Shown: one piece after another, positions 8,756 to 18,245 of the stretch
Numbering within the stretch: position 1 is the stretch's first letter
Layout: every line of letters starts with the position of its first letter
NCBI GenBank assembly: GCA_963701015.1
Contig: OY969556.1
Coordinates: 4,340,001 to 4,404,000, forward strand
DNA: 64,000 bases
DNA from: MFD09286-c1 sp963701015
Lineage (GTDB): Bacteria > Bacteroidota > Bacteroidia > Bacteroidales > DTGW01
Direction: 5' to 3'
The notes under the pieces: model-generated
What the model was told of the DNA's origin: nothing
Seen by the model: only the letters and a program-made list of their open reading frames with translations
Database searches by the model: none
Position numbers and translations under genes: made by a program

Positions 8756-10429
8756 ATGCTATTCAAATATTTTAAAAATAGTAGAGTATTTATTGCCTGC
8801 ATCATTATCTCATTTTCATGTTTGAATACTTTTTCGCAGAGTAATAATAATTCAAAAATAATTGGAATTGATTCAATCGATCAAAAACCTATAGGTTCAC
8901 CGGTTATATTTTCTTTAGATACTCTTTTTTATATTTATAATAAATCAGGTAGTTTTTCTGCAGTTGAAAGAGCAAAGGCAATAAAGTTACGCATTGATAA
9001 ACTTGCAAATGATTTCAATTATTCTACTGATTCCCTTTTAGTTGTCCCTGATGAAAATACATATGATATAATTTATGGCAAATCCATTATTATTAGCATC
9101 AATAGTGATGATGCTAAAATTGAAAAAATGGAACCAAAGCAACTTGCAACCAATTATAAATTGCACATCAACAACGTTATAAGTAAATATAGAAATTCAA
9201 CCGGACTGAAAAGTATAATTATTGATTTTGGCCTTATTTTTATTATATTAATTGCTTTATATTGGGTTATTAAATATATAAATAAGTTTTTCAGATTCTC
9301 GCGTTTAAAAATAGTTGAATGGAAAGGTAAATACATTAAAGGCATTAAAATAAGGGATTATGAGTTGTTTACTGCCAGAAATGAAGTCAGGGCTTTAGTT
9401 ATATTTAATAATATAATCCACTGGGTGATATTAATACTGCTCATTTATTTATCATTGCCATTAATATTTAATATTCTGCCCTGGACAAAAGGATTTTCAG
9501 ATACATTACTTGGTTTTATTTTCGATCCATTAAAAAAAATGTTCCTTGCCTTATGGCATTATTTACCTAACCTTTTCACCATTATTGTTATATTATTTGT
9601 TTTTCGTTATGTTTTAAAAGGATTGCAGTTTCTTAAAAAAGAAATTGAACGGGAAGCATTGCATATTCCAGGATTTTATCCTGATTGGGCTAACCCAACC
9701 TATCAAATTATACGGGTATTAATATTTGCTTTTATGCTTATATTAATTTTCCCATATTTGCCAGGTTCAAATTCACCTGTATTTCAAGGTGTTTCGGTAT
9801 TTTTAGGTTTTCTTCTTACTTTTGGTTCCTCAGGTTCATTATCAAATGTAATTGCCGGATTAGTACTAACCTATATGCGATCATTTAAAATTGGCGATAG
9901 GGTTAAAATTGGTGAAGTTACTGGTGATATTATTGAAAAGTCATTATTGGTCACGCGTATAAGAACTATTAAAAACGAAGATATTACTATTCCTAATTCA
10001 ACTATTTTAAATAGTCATACTATAAATTATAGTTCGTCATCACAAAAATCGGGTTTAATATTGAATACAACTGTCACAATTGGTTATGATGCTCCCTGGC
10101 GCCAGGTTCATCAATTGCTTATTGATGCAGCTAAATCGACTGAATTTATTTTAAAAGAACCACAACCATTTGTATTACAAACAAGTCTTGATGATTTTTT
10201 TGTCAGCTATCAGATTAATGCGTATACCAATGAACCTAATAAACAAGCAACTATATATTCACAATTACATCAGAATATACAAGATAAATTTAACGAAGCA
10301 GGTGTTGAAATAATGTCATCACATTATAGTTCAATTCGTGACGGAAATCAAACCACTATACCATCTGATTATTTGCCCGGTGATTATATTTCGCCTTCTT
10401 TTAAGGTTAAGCAAAATGAAAATAAGTAA
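8756..10429 (+). CDS. Mechanosensitive ion channel protein, MscS family
   Basis: The ATG at 8756 gives a 557-residue protein; a TTG three codons upstream is less likely. A signal peptide (ending LNTFSQS) precedes a ~120-residue periplasmic region. Several membrane helices follow (from about residue 155), then the conserved MscS core: the glycine/alanine-rich pore helix and beta-domain around FLGFLLTFGSSGSLSNVIAG, YMRSFKIGDRVKIGEVTGDI and IKNEDITIPNSTIL. The C-terminal cytoplasmic alpha/beta domain starts around VTIGYDAPWRQVHQLLIDAA. It opens under membrane tension to release solutes in osmotic downshock. The extra N-terminal helices make it larger than E. coli MscS. The antiporter gene begins 42 bases downstream, suggesting an osmotic/ion homeostasis pair. 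Confidence 0.92.
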   Translation: MLFKYFKNSRVFIACIIISFSCLNTFSQSNNNSKIIGIDSIDQKPIGSPVIFSLDTLFYIYNKSGSFSAVERAKAIKLRIDKLANDFNYSTDSLLVVPDENTYDIIYGKSIIISINSDDAKIEKMEPKQLATNYKLHINNVISKYRNSTGLKSIIIDFGLIFIILIALYWVIKYINKFFRFSRLKIVEWKGKYIKGIKIRDYELFTARNEVRALVIFNNIIHWVILILLIYLSLPLIFNILPWTKGFSDTLLGFIFDPLKKMFLALWHYLPNLFTIIVILFVFRYVLKGLQFLKKEIEREALHIPGFYPDWANPTYQIIRVLIFAFMLILIFPYLPGSNSPVFQGVSVFLGFLLTFGSSGSLSNVIAGLVLTYMRSFKIGDRVKIGEVTGDIIEKSLLVTRIRTIKNEDITIPNSTILNSHTINYSSSSQKSGLILNTTVTIGYDAPWRQVHQLLIDAAKSTEFILKEPQPFVLQTSLDDFFVSYQINAYTNEPNKQATIYSQLHQNIQDKFNEAGVEIMSSHYSSIRDGNQTTIPSDYLPGDYISPSFKVKQNENK

Positions 10430-10471
10430 GTTGTTATTTAGAATTCGTTTAAAACGATTTTAAACTAATAT

Positions 10472-11689
10472 ATGAAAATATTCGACTCCTCGGTAATTAT
10501 TATTATACTTTGCGGCATTGTTATATTATCCTACTTTTTTTCATTGTTAAGCCTTAAAACCCGTATTCCATCTGTAATTTTACTATTGGTTACCGGAATT
10601 GTCATAAAATTTATTGTTTCTGACTTAGGAATAGATTATAATTTTCCAACTACTGTAATTGAGTTATTCGGAACCGTTGGTCTTATTATGATTCTTTTGG
10701 AGGCTGGATTGGATTTAAAAATTAGCCGAAAAAGAATAAAATTAATACGTAATTCTGCACTTTCGGCATTAATTGTTATGTTATTATCTGTTGTATTAGT
10801 TTCAATAATTATAAAATATTGGCTTAACCAACCGATTTTAAATAGTATTGTTTATTCTATTCCTCTTTCTATAATTAGCGGTGCTATTGTTATACCAAGC
10901 CTGGGACATTTAACTTTTCTGAAACGGGATTTTTTAATATATGAAGCAAGTTTTTCCGATATATTTGGTATTCTAATTTTTAATTATATAATAACTGAGC
11001 ATGCGTTTAGTTTATTCAATTTTGGCATATTCTTTTTTAATATGTTATTGGCAATAATAATTGCTTTAGTAATTTCATTTTCATTGTTTTACTTGCTTAC
11101 TCATTCAAAAGTTAATGTTAAATTTTTTCTTGCTTTCTCAATTCTTGTTCTATTATATATAACAGGTGAAATGATTAACCTTCCTTCACTTATAATTATT
11201 TTAGTATTTGGGTTAATGGTTTCGAATTGGGAAAAAATTAAATATAAATCGCTAACCAAATATTTTCCACATTCGCAAATTGAAAGTACACATGAACTAT
11301 TGCATAGTATTACAGCCGAGTCCTCATTTTTAATCCGCACATTCTTTTTTATTCTTTTTGGCTATTCATTAAATTTAAAATTACTTTTAAATCTTGAAGT
11401 TCTGGTAATTGGAAGTTCTCTTGTTGTTGCCATGTTATTGGTCAGGTATTTTTATTTAAAATTATTCGTTAAAGAAAATATATTTCCTGAATTGTTTTTT
11501 ATGCCAAGAGGGTTAATTACAATTTTACTATTTTATAAAATTCCTTCCAAACTTCAACTTTCTGAATTTAATATGGGTATTTTGTTTTTTGTTGTATTGG
11601 CAACGAGTTTAATTATGCTTATGGGATCAATATTTTATAAAACTACAAAGGAAATTAATACTCCGGATGAATTATTTGAACAAGGATAA
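10472..11689 (+). CDS. Cation:proton antiporter, CPA2 family
   Basis: A 405-residue polytopic membrane protein with about 12 hydrophobic segments. Features of the sodium/hydrogen exchanger (CPA2/Kef-type) fold include the early helix RIPSVILLLVTGIVIKF, the motif TVGLIMILLEAGLDLKISRK and the acidic central stretch EASFSDIFGILIFNYI, where transported cations are usually coordinated. There is no C-terminal RCK/TrkA domain, so it lacks the nucleotide gating of KefB/C. It follows the MscS gene by 42 bases in the same direction and probably works in Na+ or K+/H+ exchange and pH or osmotic balance. Ion selectivity cannot be read. Confidence 0.88.
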   Translation: MKIFDSSVIIIILCGIVILSYFFSLLSLKTRIPSVILLLVTGIVIKFIVSDLGIDYNFPTTVIELFGTVGLIMILLEAGLDLKISRKRIKLIRNSALSALIVMLLSVVLVSIIIKYWLNQPILNSIVYSIPLSIISGAIVIPSLGHLTFLKRDFLIYEASFSDIFGILIFNYIITEHAFSLFNFGIFFFNMLLAIIIALVISFSLFYLLTHSKVNVKFFLAFSILVLLYITGEMINLPSLIIILVFGLMVSNWEKIKYKSLTKYFPHSQIESTHELLHSITAESSFLIRTFFFILFGYSLNLKLLLNLEVLVIGSSLVVAMLLVRYFYLKLFVKENIFPELFFMPRGLITILLFYKIPSKLQLSEFNMGILFFVVLATSLIMLMGSIFYKTTKEINTPDELFEQG

Positions 11690-11902
11690 TTAATTTAAAT
11701 TTATAGTATTTTTTTCTTAAAAATTGAATTCAAACTTCACCCTTTACACCTTAACGTTTAACTTCTTATTTTATATAACCTGTATAATTAAAACGTTCAT
11801 AATTAATACTATATAAAATAAATTAAAATATTTTCTAATTGTTTGGGTTACTTTTAATCAGTATCTTTTATAAATGGTTGAAAACAATCATACACAATTT
11901 AT

Positions 11903-12508
11903 ATGGATACAAATTTTTCTATGGAAATCTGGAAAAAACTCATTATTCCTGATTTAAATAAAAATGAACAATTTGAAATATCAAATTTTGGCCGTATAAA
12001 AAGCCTGAAAACCGGACCGAAAGGTTTTATTATAAAAGCTTCGAATGTTAGAGGTTATCATGCCATTGTGGTAAAGTTAAAATCGAATAAAAGCACCACA
12101 TGCTATGTACATAAATTGGTTGCTGAACACTTCATTGAAAAGGATTATGAATTGCAGAGATATGTAATCCATATGGATTTTGACAAAAACAACAATAAGG
12201 CTTCGAATTTGCGCTGGGTTACAAAACAAACAATGTTTGCCCATCAAAAAGTTAATCCAAATTATAAACGTGGAATAGTAAGTAATGCAAAACTTACCGA
12301 AACAGAAGTTATTCGATTGAAATTAAAACTGCAGAGAAACAATAACCGCTTAGATATTCTGGCAAAAGAGTTCGGTGTTACCCATACCCAAATTAGCCGA
12401 ATAAAAAATGGAGAAAACTGGGCACATGTTAAAGTCCCTCAAATAATTTATAAACCTGTTGAAACGTCTTTTAAGGCCTTAAATTCAAAGGAATCTTCAT
12501 CGGTATAA
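11903..12508 (+). CDS. NUMOD4 / HNH-type protein with C-terminal helix-turn-helix
   Basis: A 201-residue protein. An N-terminal NUMOD4 module (EIWKKLIIPDL...FEISNFGRIKSLKTG, residues about 7-40) precedes an HNH_3-like core: a first His in YVHKLVAEHFIE, then IHMDFDKNNNKASNLRWVTK matching the usual N-H-x-D-x-N-x-x-N-x-x-x-N-L-x-W-V-T pattern, with Ile where Asn often stands before the His. The tail (KLTETEVIRLKLKLQR ... LAKEFGVTHTQISRIKNGEN) is a helix-turn-helix. Such proteins resemble intron-encoded homing endonucleases and phage HNH nucleases, but free-standing copies are common in Bacteroidota chromosomes, where they may act as DNA-binding proteins. A second ATG at 11921 also fits. It stands alone in its transcription direction. 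Confidence 0.8.
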   Translation: MDTNFSMEIWKKLIIPDLNKNEQFEISNFGRIKSLKTGPKGFIIKASNVRGYHAIVVKLKSNKSTTCYVHKLVAEHFIEKDYELQRYVIHMDFDKNNNKASNLRWVTKQTMFAHQKVNPNYKRGIVSNAKLTETEVIRLKLKLQRNNNRLDILAKEFGVTHTQISRIKNGENWAHVKVPQIIYKPVETSFKALNSKESSSV

Positions 12509-12543
12509 TTTGTACTAATACGTTTTTTTAAATACTCGGATTT

Positions 12544-13527
12544 TTATAAAATGGTATTTAACCACTGAATTGTCTTAGTAATACCAGTTTCCAGTGAAAT
12601 TGAAGAATAGCCGAGATCTGTTTTTGATTTTTGTGAAGAAACTTCCCAATTATAATTAAATTTTCGAACGTGTTGTGGTGTTATACGAGGTCGGATTTTT
12701 AATCTTTTATTTAAAAATAACATAAAATATCCTATGCTTAACATAGCCCAAAGTGGCATTTTTATTAACAAATATTTTCGACCTGAAATTTTTGAAATTG
12801 TTTCAAAGAAATTATTGTATGAAACATTTTCTCCGCCTAAAATATAACGTTCACCTGGCTTGCCTTTTTCCATTGCTAAAATATGCCCATTTGCTACATC
12901 ATCAACAAAAACATAATTTCCAATTGAAGTTCCATTACCTGGAATTATATGCCATTTTCCAGTTATATAACTTTTAATCATTTTGGTTACACTATTGCTT
13001 TCGTTCAATGCTCCCGGGCCATATACCCTGGTAGGATTTACAATAATTATCCTCAAACCTTTTTTTACATAATCGGAAATAATGCGTTCACTTTCAGCTT
13101 TCGAACGTTCATAACCTGTAAAATAGGGGATTTGAGAAATTGTTTTTTCTGTTATAATTCCATTCAATGATGGGCCAAAAACACCTGCAGTTGAAGTAGT
13201 CACAATGTTATTTATACCAAGTTTTTTGGCTGTTTCAATTATATTAATTGTTCCCTGAACATTATACTTGCTAAAATCGCCATGATTATTTTCCCAAACT
13301 GCTGCGAATGCTGCAATATGGTAAACTTGGCCACAACCTTCCATTGCTGTTTCAATACTTGGGATATCAAGTATGTCACCCTGGAACCATTTTAAATGCT
13401 CATGCTCAAAGGTCAGCGATTTTGATTTTGAACGGTATATGGCATGAACATCATTACCGTGTTCCAATAATATTTCTACTAATCGTTTTCCTATAAATCC
13501 GGTAGCGCCGGTAACAAATATTTTCAT
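12544..13527 (-). CDS. NAD(P)-dependent epimerase/dehydratase, extended SDR family
   Basis: A 327-residue protein with the extended short-chain dehydrogenase layout: Rossmann motif VTGATGFIG (residues 5-13), an acidic GDILDI after beta-3, TSTAGVFGPS with the catalytic Ser/Thr, and YxxxK at Tyr139-Lys143 (YERSK). NPTRVYGPGALNES and FVDDVANGHILAMEKGKPGE are typical of dihydroflavonol-4-reductase-like and sugar-epimerase-like members. The exact substrate is not visible. It is the last gene of a three-gene minus-strand operon; its start overlaps the stop of the CPBP gene by 4 bases, implying translational coupling. Confidence 0.88.
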   Translation of the reverse strand: MKIFVTGATGFIGKRLVEILLEHGNDVHAIYRSKSKSLTFEHEHLKWFQGDILDIPSIETAMEGCGQVYHIAAFAAVWENNHGDFSKYNVQGTINIIETAKKLGINNIVTTSTAGVFGPSLNGIITEKTISQIPYFTGYERSKAESERIISDYVKKGLRIIIVNPTRVYGPGALNESNSVTKMIKSYITGKWHIIPGNGTSIGNYVFVDDVANGHILAMEKGKPGERYILGGENVSYNNFFETISKISGRKYLLIKMPLWAMLSIGYFMLFLNKRLKIRPRITPQHVRKFNYNWEVSSQKSKTDLGYSSISLETGITKTIQWLNTIL

Positions 13528-14216
13528 TTTTTATACGTAATCTCAGGATGATATTTTAGCGAAAACCATTCGTTTGATAATGCCATAATACAATGTAGCC
13601 AAAATGCAATCCAAATTGTACCTGTGTGTAAAGTAAGCATACATAATACAATTCCCATTGGCACTGCACCTGCCATTTCTTTAAACCCTTTTGGAATATG
13701 AATTAGTGCATAAACAATTGTGTTAATGGCAATAGCAATCCAAATTCCGGTAATTGGCAAAATTGTAAATAAAAGAAACCCGCGCATCATAATTTCATAG
13801 CCTAACAAATAAAGCATCCATGATAAAGCGCTTACTATTAATAGCGAAACGTTCCAATTGTTTTTTCTAATTTGAGGATAGACCTTTAAGTTATCAACTG
13901 TTTTGGCTGCAAAAAAATTTATTATTATCAATATAATTCCAATAGGAATTAGATAATAAAATGTTTTATATTGAAATGAAATAGCCAGATATTTGAATTG
14001 ATTTAATTTTGAGAATAATAAAATTTGAATAAAAAGAGGTATTATACCAAATAGAAATGCACCGGCAATTCTATTGAAGATGACTATACGAACTTGTCTT
14101 TCAATTTCATCAAATTGTAATTTAAAATAATTATTTATTTTTTTTGAATGGCCAATAAAATGATAGGCAGCATAACAACAAACAACCACTAATATTGATA
14201 TAACAATTGTTATCAT
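13524..14216 (-). CDS. CPBP family intramembrane metalloprotease
   Basis: A 230-residue membrane protein with 6-7 hydrophobic segments. The CPBP/Rce1-type signature is present near residues 140-215: YEIMMRGFLLF (the canonical EExxxR motif, here with only one Glu), then VYALIHIPKG (FxxxH-like) and FWLHCIMALSNEW (conserved His). Related proteases cut membrane-anchored substrates; many bacterial members have no known substrate. The first Glu of the usual pair is replaced by Tyr; the second is the one thought to be catalytic. It lies between Dabb (3 bases upstream) and the SDR gene (4-base overlap). Confidence 0.8.
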   Translation of the reverse strand: MITIVISILVVVCCYAAYHFIGHSKKINNYFKLQFDEIERQVRIVIFNRIAGAFLFGIIPLFIQILLFSKLNQFKYLAISFQYKTFYYLIPIGIILIIINFFAAKTVDNLKVYPQIRKNNWNVSLLIVSALSWMLYLLGYEIMMRGFLLFTILPITGIWIAIAINTIVYALIHIPKGFKEMAGAVPMGIVLCMLTLHTGTIWIAFWLHCIMALSNEWFSLKYHPEITYKK

Positions 14217-14219
14217 ATT

Positions 14220-14525
14220 TTAAAACTCAAAATCAATACATGAGCGTGATTCTCTGAGTTTCCCAATTATTTCAGCCACTTTAACATGTTCAGGATGTTT
14301 TTGGTAAGCTTCTAATTCGTTAAATGATTTATGCGTGGTGATGAGTATAATGTCTGAATTTGAAGCATCGGCATGGATAGAATTAATGCCAACTTCAATA
14401 CTTTTAATATACCTGATTTTTTCTTTTAAGGATAATAGCAATTCTTTCATATATAAAATATTGGCAGCTTTATCACGACCTTCGGCAGTGTCCTTTAATT
14501 TCCAACTTACAATATGTTTTACCAT
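14220..14525 (-). CDS. Dabb family protein (stress-responsive alpha-beta barrel)
   Basis: A 101-residue protein that fits the Dabb domain along its whole length: the opening VKHIVSWKLKDTAEGRDKAA, a middle strand IKSIEVGINS, DIILITTHKSFNELEAYQKH and the closing HVKVAEIIGKLRESRSCIDFEF. Dabb proteins are dimeric ferredoxin-like barrels; some plant and microbial members are stress-induced or act as cyclases, but most bacterial ones have no known reaction. It is the first gene of the operon Dabb-CPBP-SDR and is separated from gpmA by a terminator. Confidence 0.9.
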   Translation of the reverse strand: MVKHIVSWKLKDTAEGRDKAANILYMKELLLSLKEKIRYIKSIEVGINSIHADASNSDIILITTHKSFNELEAYQKHPEHVKVAEIIGKLRESRSCIDFEF

Positions 14526-14554
14526 GTTTTTTTTATTTTAGTTATACAAAAATC

Positions 14555-14588
14555 AAACCTTTCACTTTGGGTATAAAATGAAAGGTTT
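14555..14588 (-). terminator. Rho-independent terminator downstream of gpmA
   Basis: 10-bp inverted repeat AAACCTTTCA (14555-14564) / TGAAAGGTTT (14579-14588) with a 14-nt loop, 26 bases past the gpmA stop. Read on the minus strand it is followed by GATTTTTG, a short T-run. It separates gpmA from the Dabb operon. Confidence 0.7.
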
Positions 14589-14614
14589 TTACAACTTATA
14601 TAATGATTAAATTA

Positions 14615-15361
14615 TTATTTTGATTTTCCTTGGTTGGCAACCGATTCCATTGCCTTTTTAATGGCTTCCTGATCGCCTAAATAATAATGTTTAATTGGCT
14701 TTAAATTTGCATCAAGTTCATAAACCAAAGGCGTTCCGGTTGGGATATTTAATTCAAGAATATCCTTTTCCGAAACATTGTCTAAGTATTTCACCAATGC
14801 TCGAAGACTATTCCCATGTGCTGCAATTACTATTTTTTTGCCTTTTTTAATTTCAGGAACAATTGAACTTTCCCAAAATGGCACAACACGAGCTACAGTT
14901 TCCTTCAAAGATTCAGTTGCAGGCAATTTTTTCGGGTCAATATCTTTGTAACGTGCATCAAATTTTGGATGTCTTGGGTCATTATCTTCAAGTGGGGGAG
15001 GTGGAACATCGTAACTTCTACGCCATATTTTTACTTGTTCTTCACCATGTTTGGCAGCTGTTTCAGCCTTGTCCAATCCTTGAAGGGCGCCATAGTGACG
15101 TTCATTTAATGTCCAACTTTTAATTACCGGTATCCACAGTAAATCCATTTCGTCAGTTGCAAGCCATAAGGTTCGAATAGCCCTTTTAAGAGTTGAAGTA
15201 AAAGCTAAATCGAAAGTATATCCTTCAGATTTTAATACCACACCTGCATTTTTTGCCTCAACTTTTCCTTTTTCTGATAAATCAACATCTGTCCAGCCGG
15301 TAAAACGATTTTCTTTATTCCAGATACTTTCGCCATGACGGAGCAATACAATTTTGTACAT
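14615..15361 (-). CDS. gpmA: 2,3-bisphosphoglycerate-dependent phosphoglycerate mutase
   Basis: A 248-residue enzyme of glycolysis and gluconeogenesis interconverting 3- and 2-phosphoglycerate through a phosphohistidine. It carries the RHGES motif (phospho-accepting His9), FTGWTDVDLSEKG, the ERHYGALQGLDKAE substrate loop and the second catalytic His in AAHGNSLRALVKYL. The full-length dPGM region YDVPPPPLEDNDPRHPKFDA is present, which separates it from shorter histidine phosphatases of the same superfamily. It is cytoplasmic and appears to be monocistronic, with its own terminator downstream and a 207-bp divergent region toward porQ. Confidence 0.96.
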   Translation of the reverse strand: MYKIVLLRHGESIWNKENRFTGWTDVDLSEKGKVEAKNAGVVLKSEGYTFDLAFTSTLKRAIRTLWLATDEMDLLWIPVIKSWTLNERHYGALQGLDKAETAAKHGEEQVKIWRRSYDVPPPPLEDNDPRHPKFDARYKDIDPKKLPATESLKETVARVVPFWESSIVPEIKKGKKIVIAAHGNSLRALVKYLDNVSEKDILELNIPTGTPLVYELDANLKPIKHYYLGDQEAIKKAMESVANQGKSK

Positions 15362-15569
15362 TGTTTATTTTTTTTAAATTTATGAATTAATAATTTTCAG
15401 GGTAAAAATTAAAAAGTATAATCAAACTCTTCAAGTATAAAGGTACTACATTTTGGAATTTGTTAAAAAGTCATTTATAATAAATTAATTCTTTTAACGT
15501 TTTTTTGAATAGTTTCAAGAATGTGAATAATATTGTAAGCTTAATATTTAGTTTAAATTTTTAAATGAA

Positions 15570-16622
15570 TTGGTAGTGGTAAAATTTCGAAACTTTTTTT
15601 TGCTTTTGTTTTTGTGTTACGAAATGAACGTTTTTTCACAAATTGGAGGTACAAGTACCTACGATTTTTTAAATCTTACCAATTCGGCCAGGGTTGCAGC
15701 ACTTGGCGGTAAAAATGTTTCATTGAATGATAATGATATTAATCTGGCGTATCATAATCCGGCATTATTAAATCCAGTAATGAGTGAAAATGCGGTTTTT
15801 AATTATGTTTCATATTTCGCAAATATTAATTTTGGATATGCAGCCTATGCTTTGGATGAAGGAAAATTAGGCACTTTTGCTGTTGGTATGCATTATATTG
15901 ACTATGGCCAATTTATAAAAGCAGAAGATGATGGTACCATTACCGGAACATTTTATGCTGCCGAGTATGCATTTAATATGTTTTATTCCAGACAAATTGA
16001 TTCATCATTTAGGATTGGGTTTACTTTAAAACCTATTTATAGTGTTCTTGAAAGTTATACTTCATATGGAATTGCTGCTGATGTTGGCGCCACTTATTTA
16101 TCTGACGATGGTTTAATATCTGTTGGTGCAGTATTTCGTAATATTGGAGCACAGATTAAAGCTTATTCTGGCAGTGGTCGTGAGCCATTGCCTTTTGAAA
16201 TATTACTTGGTATTACCAAAAAATTGCAATATGCACCATTTAGGCTGTCATTAACCGCGCAAAATATACAAAGGTATCAAATGAGCTATACTTTACCGGT
16301 TGACCCAAATTTGGGCCAATCAATTGACCAATCATCCTCATCGGGCAGTAAAAATGCCTTTGCTGATAATTTATTCAGGCATATTATTATTGGAGTTGAG
16401 TTTTTACCTTCGAAAAGCTTTTATATTTCAGGTGCATACAATTATCAACGACGAAAGGAATTGGCAATACAAGACGCACCGGGTACCTCAGGTTTTTCAT
16501 TTGGTTGCGGGATACGGTTAAGCAGGTTTAGCTTTGGATACGGTTATGCCAATTATACTGCTGCCGGAGGTTCGAATCATTTTTCTTTTACAGTAAACTT
16601 GTCAAAAATTTACCATAATTGA
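15570..16622 (+). CDS. porQ: Type IX secretion system protein PorQ
   Basis: A 350-residue outer-membrane beta-barrel-like protein. The mature part opens IGGTSTYDFLNLTNSARVAA LGG, the hallmark of PorQ, followed by NLAYHNPALLNP-like and alternating amphipathic strands ending SFGYGYANYTAAGGSNHFSF TVN. PorQ works with PorU, PorV and PorZ in the T9SS attachment complex that cleaves sorting tails and anchors cargo at the cell surface. No ATG precedes the signal peptide; the start must be TTG 15570 or GTG 15576. The cmk gene follows after 6 bases, an arrangement I recall as common in Bacteroidota. Cargo candidates in this window are at 29394, 40571, 42081 and 58351. Confidence 0.88.
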   Translation: MVVVKFRNFFLLLFLCYEMNVFSQIGGTSTYDFLNLTNSARVAALGGKNVSLNDNDINLAYHNPALLNPVMSENAVFNYVSYFANINFGYAAYALDEGKLGTFAVGMHYIDYGQFIKAEDDGTITGTFYAAEYAFNMFYSRQIDSSFRIGFTLKPIYSVLESYTSYGIAADVGATYLSDDGLISVGAVFRNIGAQIKAYSGSGREPLPFEILLGITKKLQYAPFRLSLTAQNIQRYQMSYTLPVDPNLGQSIDQSSSSGSKNAFADNLFRHIIIGVEFLPSKSFYISGAYNYQRRKELAIQDAPGTSGFSFGCGIRLSRFSFGYGYANYTAAGGSNHFSFTVNLSKIYHN

Positions 16623-16628
16623 TTTTAC

Positions 16629-17333
16629 ATGACTTTCACCCAAAAACTTATTATAGCCATTGATGGATACTCATCATGTGGTAAAAGTACATTTGCTAAA
16701 GCTATTGCCCAAAAGCTCGGATATATTTACATTGATACAGGTGCAATGTATCGTGCTGTTGCTTTGTTTGCCTTGCGAAATAGTTTAATTTCAGATAATA
16801 AAATTAATGAACCTGCATTATTTCAGAGTCTTAATAGAATTGAAATAGAACTTAAAAAAAATTCTGAAACCGGAAAGAACGAAACCTTTCTGAATGGAGA
16901 GAATGTTGAAGAACAAATTCGTGGTTTGGAGGTTTCGAATTCTGTTAGTATTGTTAGCCAGGTTAAATTTGTTAGGGAAAGAATGGTTGAATTGCAACGC
17001 AAAATGGGAGAAGAGAAAGGCGTGGTTTTAGATGGCCGGGATATTGGCACCGTAGTTTTTCCAAATGCTGATATAAAGTTATTTATGACTGCTGATGCTG
17101 ATGTTCGTGCAAAACGCAGGTATGATGAACTTATAGCTAAAGGTAACATTGTTTCAATTTCAGAAATAAAGAAAAATATACTATTGCGCGACGAAAATGA
17201 TACAAAGCGTACAGAAAGTCCGCTCAGAAAAGCTGATGATGCATTTTTGCTTGACAACAGTTATATGACTCCCGATGAACAAATTACCTGGTTTTTAGAT
17301 TTAGTAAAAGATAAGTTTTCAACTATCAGTTGA
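16629..17333 (+). CDS. cmk: (d)CMP kinase
   Basis: A 234-residue cytidylate kinase that phosphorylates CMP and dCMP using ATP. The P-loop is AIDGYSSCGKST, followed by YIDTGAMYRAVALFA (nucleoside-binding region) and the CMP-binding DGRDIGTVVFPNADIKLFMT. The lid carries the Arg-rich RRYDELIAKG and LLRDENDTKRTESPLRKADD. Length matches the family. It is the second gene of the porQ-cmk-ispH unit, with 6 and 21 bases to its neighbours, so it is likely co-transcribed. Confidence 0.96.
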   Translation: MTFTQKLIIAIDGYSSCGKSTFAKAIAQKLGYIYIDTGAMYRAVALFALRNSLISDNKINEPALFQSLNRIEIELKKNSETGKNETFLNGENVEEQIRGLEVSNSVSIVSQVKFVRERMVELQRKMGEEKGVVLDGRDIGTVVFPNADIKLFMTADADVRAKRRYDELIAKGNIVSISEIKKNILLRDENDTKRTESPLRKADDAFLLDNSYMTPDEQITWFLDLVKDKFSTIS

Positions 17334-17354
17334 ATTGTATGTTAATTTGGTACA

Positions 17355-18230
17355 ATGAAAATTACAATAGATGATAAATCAGGCTTCTGTTTTGGAGTTG
17401 TTAATGCCATTCAAAAGGCAGAAGAAGAATTAAATGAATCCGGTTTTTTATATTGCCTCGGCGATATTGTGCATAACAATGCCGAGGTTGAACGATTAAA
17501 ATTAAAAGGTTTAGAAACTATTAACCACGATCAGTTTCGCAATCTTAAAAATTGCAAAGTCCTTATCCGTGCTCATGGCGAACCTCCCGAAACATACAAA
17601 ATAGCTGAAGAAAATAATATTGAACTGATTGACGCTTCATGTAAAGTAGTTCAAAAGTTGCAAAAGCGCATTTTCAAAAGTTATAATGAAATTTCAGAAA
17701 AAGGGCAGGTTGTAATATTTGGTAAAGATGGACATGCTGAAGTGAATGGATTGGTGGGTCAGACTAGCAATACTGCAATTGTAATTAAGCACCTCGAAGA
17801 TATAGAAAAACTGGATTTTACAAAGCCAATTGATTTGTTTTCGCAAACAACTATGGACATTGACGATTTGGGAATAATTGCCAGCGAAATTAAGTGCCGG
17901 ATGGAGAGTGCTTTAGGCACAAAGAATATTCCATTACATATCAATGATACAATATGTCGGCAGGTTTCGAACCGTGCCCCACATTTAAAAGAATTTGCAC
18001 TGAAAAATGATATTATAATTTTTGTGAGTGGCAAAGAAAGCTCGAATGGTAAAGTACTTTACGAGGTTTGCAAATCGGTTAATCCAAAAACATTTTTTGT
18101 AACATCTGCAAAAGATATTCAAAAACAATGGTTAAGTGGCATTCAATTTGCAGGAGTTTGCGGAGCAACTTCCACACCACGATGGTTAATGGAAGATATA
18201 GCCAAACAAATTGAGTTACTTTCAATTTAA
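17355..18230 (+). CDS. ispH: 4-hydroxy-3-methylbut-2-enyl diphosphate reductase
   Basis: A 291-residue enzyme of the last MEP-pathway step, reducing HMBPP to IPP and DMAPP with a [4Fe-4S] cluster. The three cluster cysteines are visible: GFCFGV near residue 12, SCKVVQKL near 96 and DTICRQVSNR near 200. The conserved Glu-containing GHAEVNGLVGQT and the C-terminal VCGATSTPRWLMEDI are also present. It is cytoplasmic and third in the porQ operon. Together with ispG at 25.1 kb it shows that the organism makes isoprenoids by the MEP route. Confidence 0.96.
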   Translation: MKITIDDKSGFCFGVVNAIQKAEEELNESGFLYCLGDIVHNNAEVERLKLKGLETINHDQFRNLKNCKVLIRAHGEPPETYKIAEENNIELIDASCKVVQKLQKRIFKSYNEISEKGQVVIFGKDGHAEVNGLVGQTSNTAIVIKHLEDIEKLDFTKPIDLFSQTTMDIDDLGIIASEIKCRMESALGTKNIPLHINDTICRQVSNRAPHLKEFALKNDIIIFVSGKESSNGKVLYEVCKSVNPKTFFVTSAKDIQKQWLSGIQFAGVCGATSTPRWLMEDIAKQIELLSI

Positions 18231-18245
18231 CAAAAACATTTAAAC

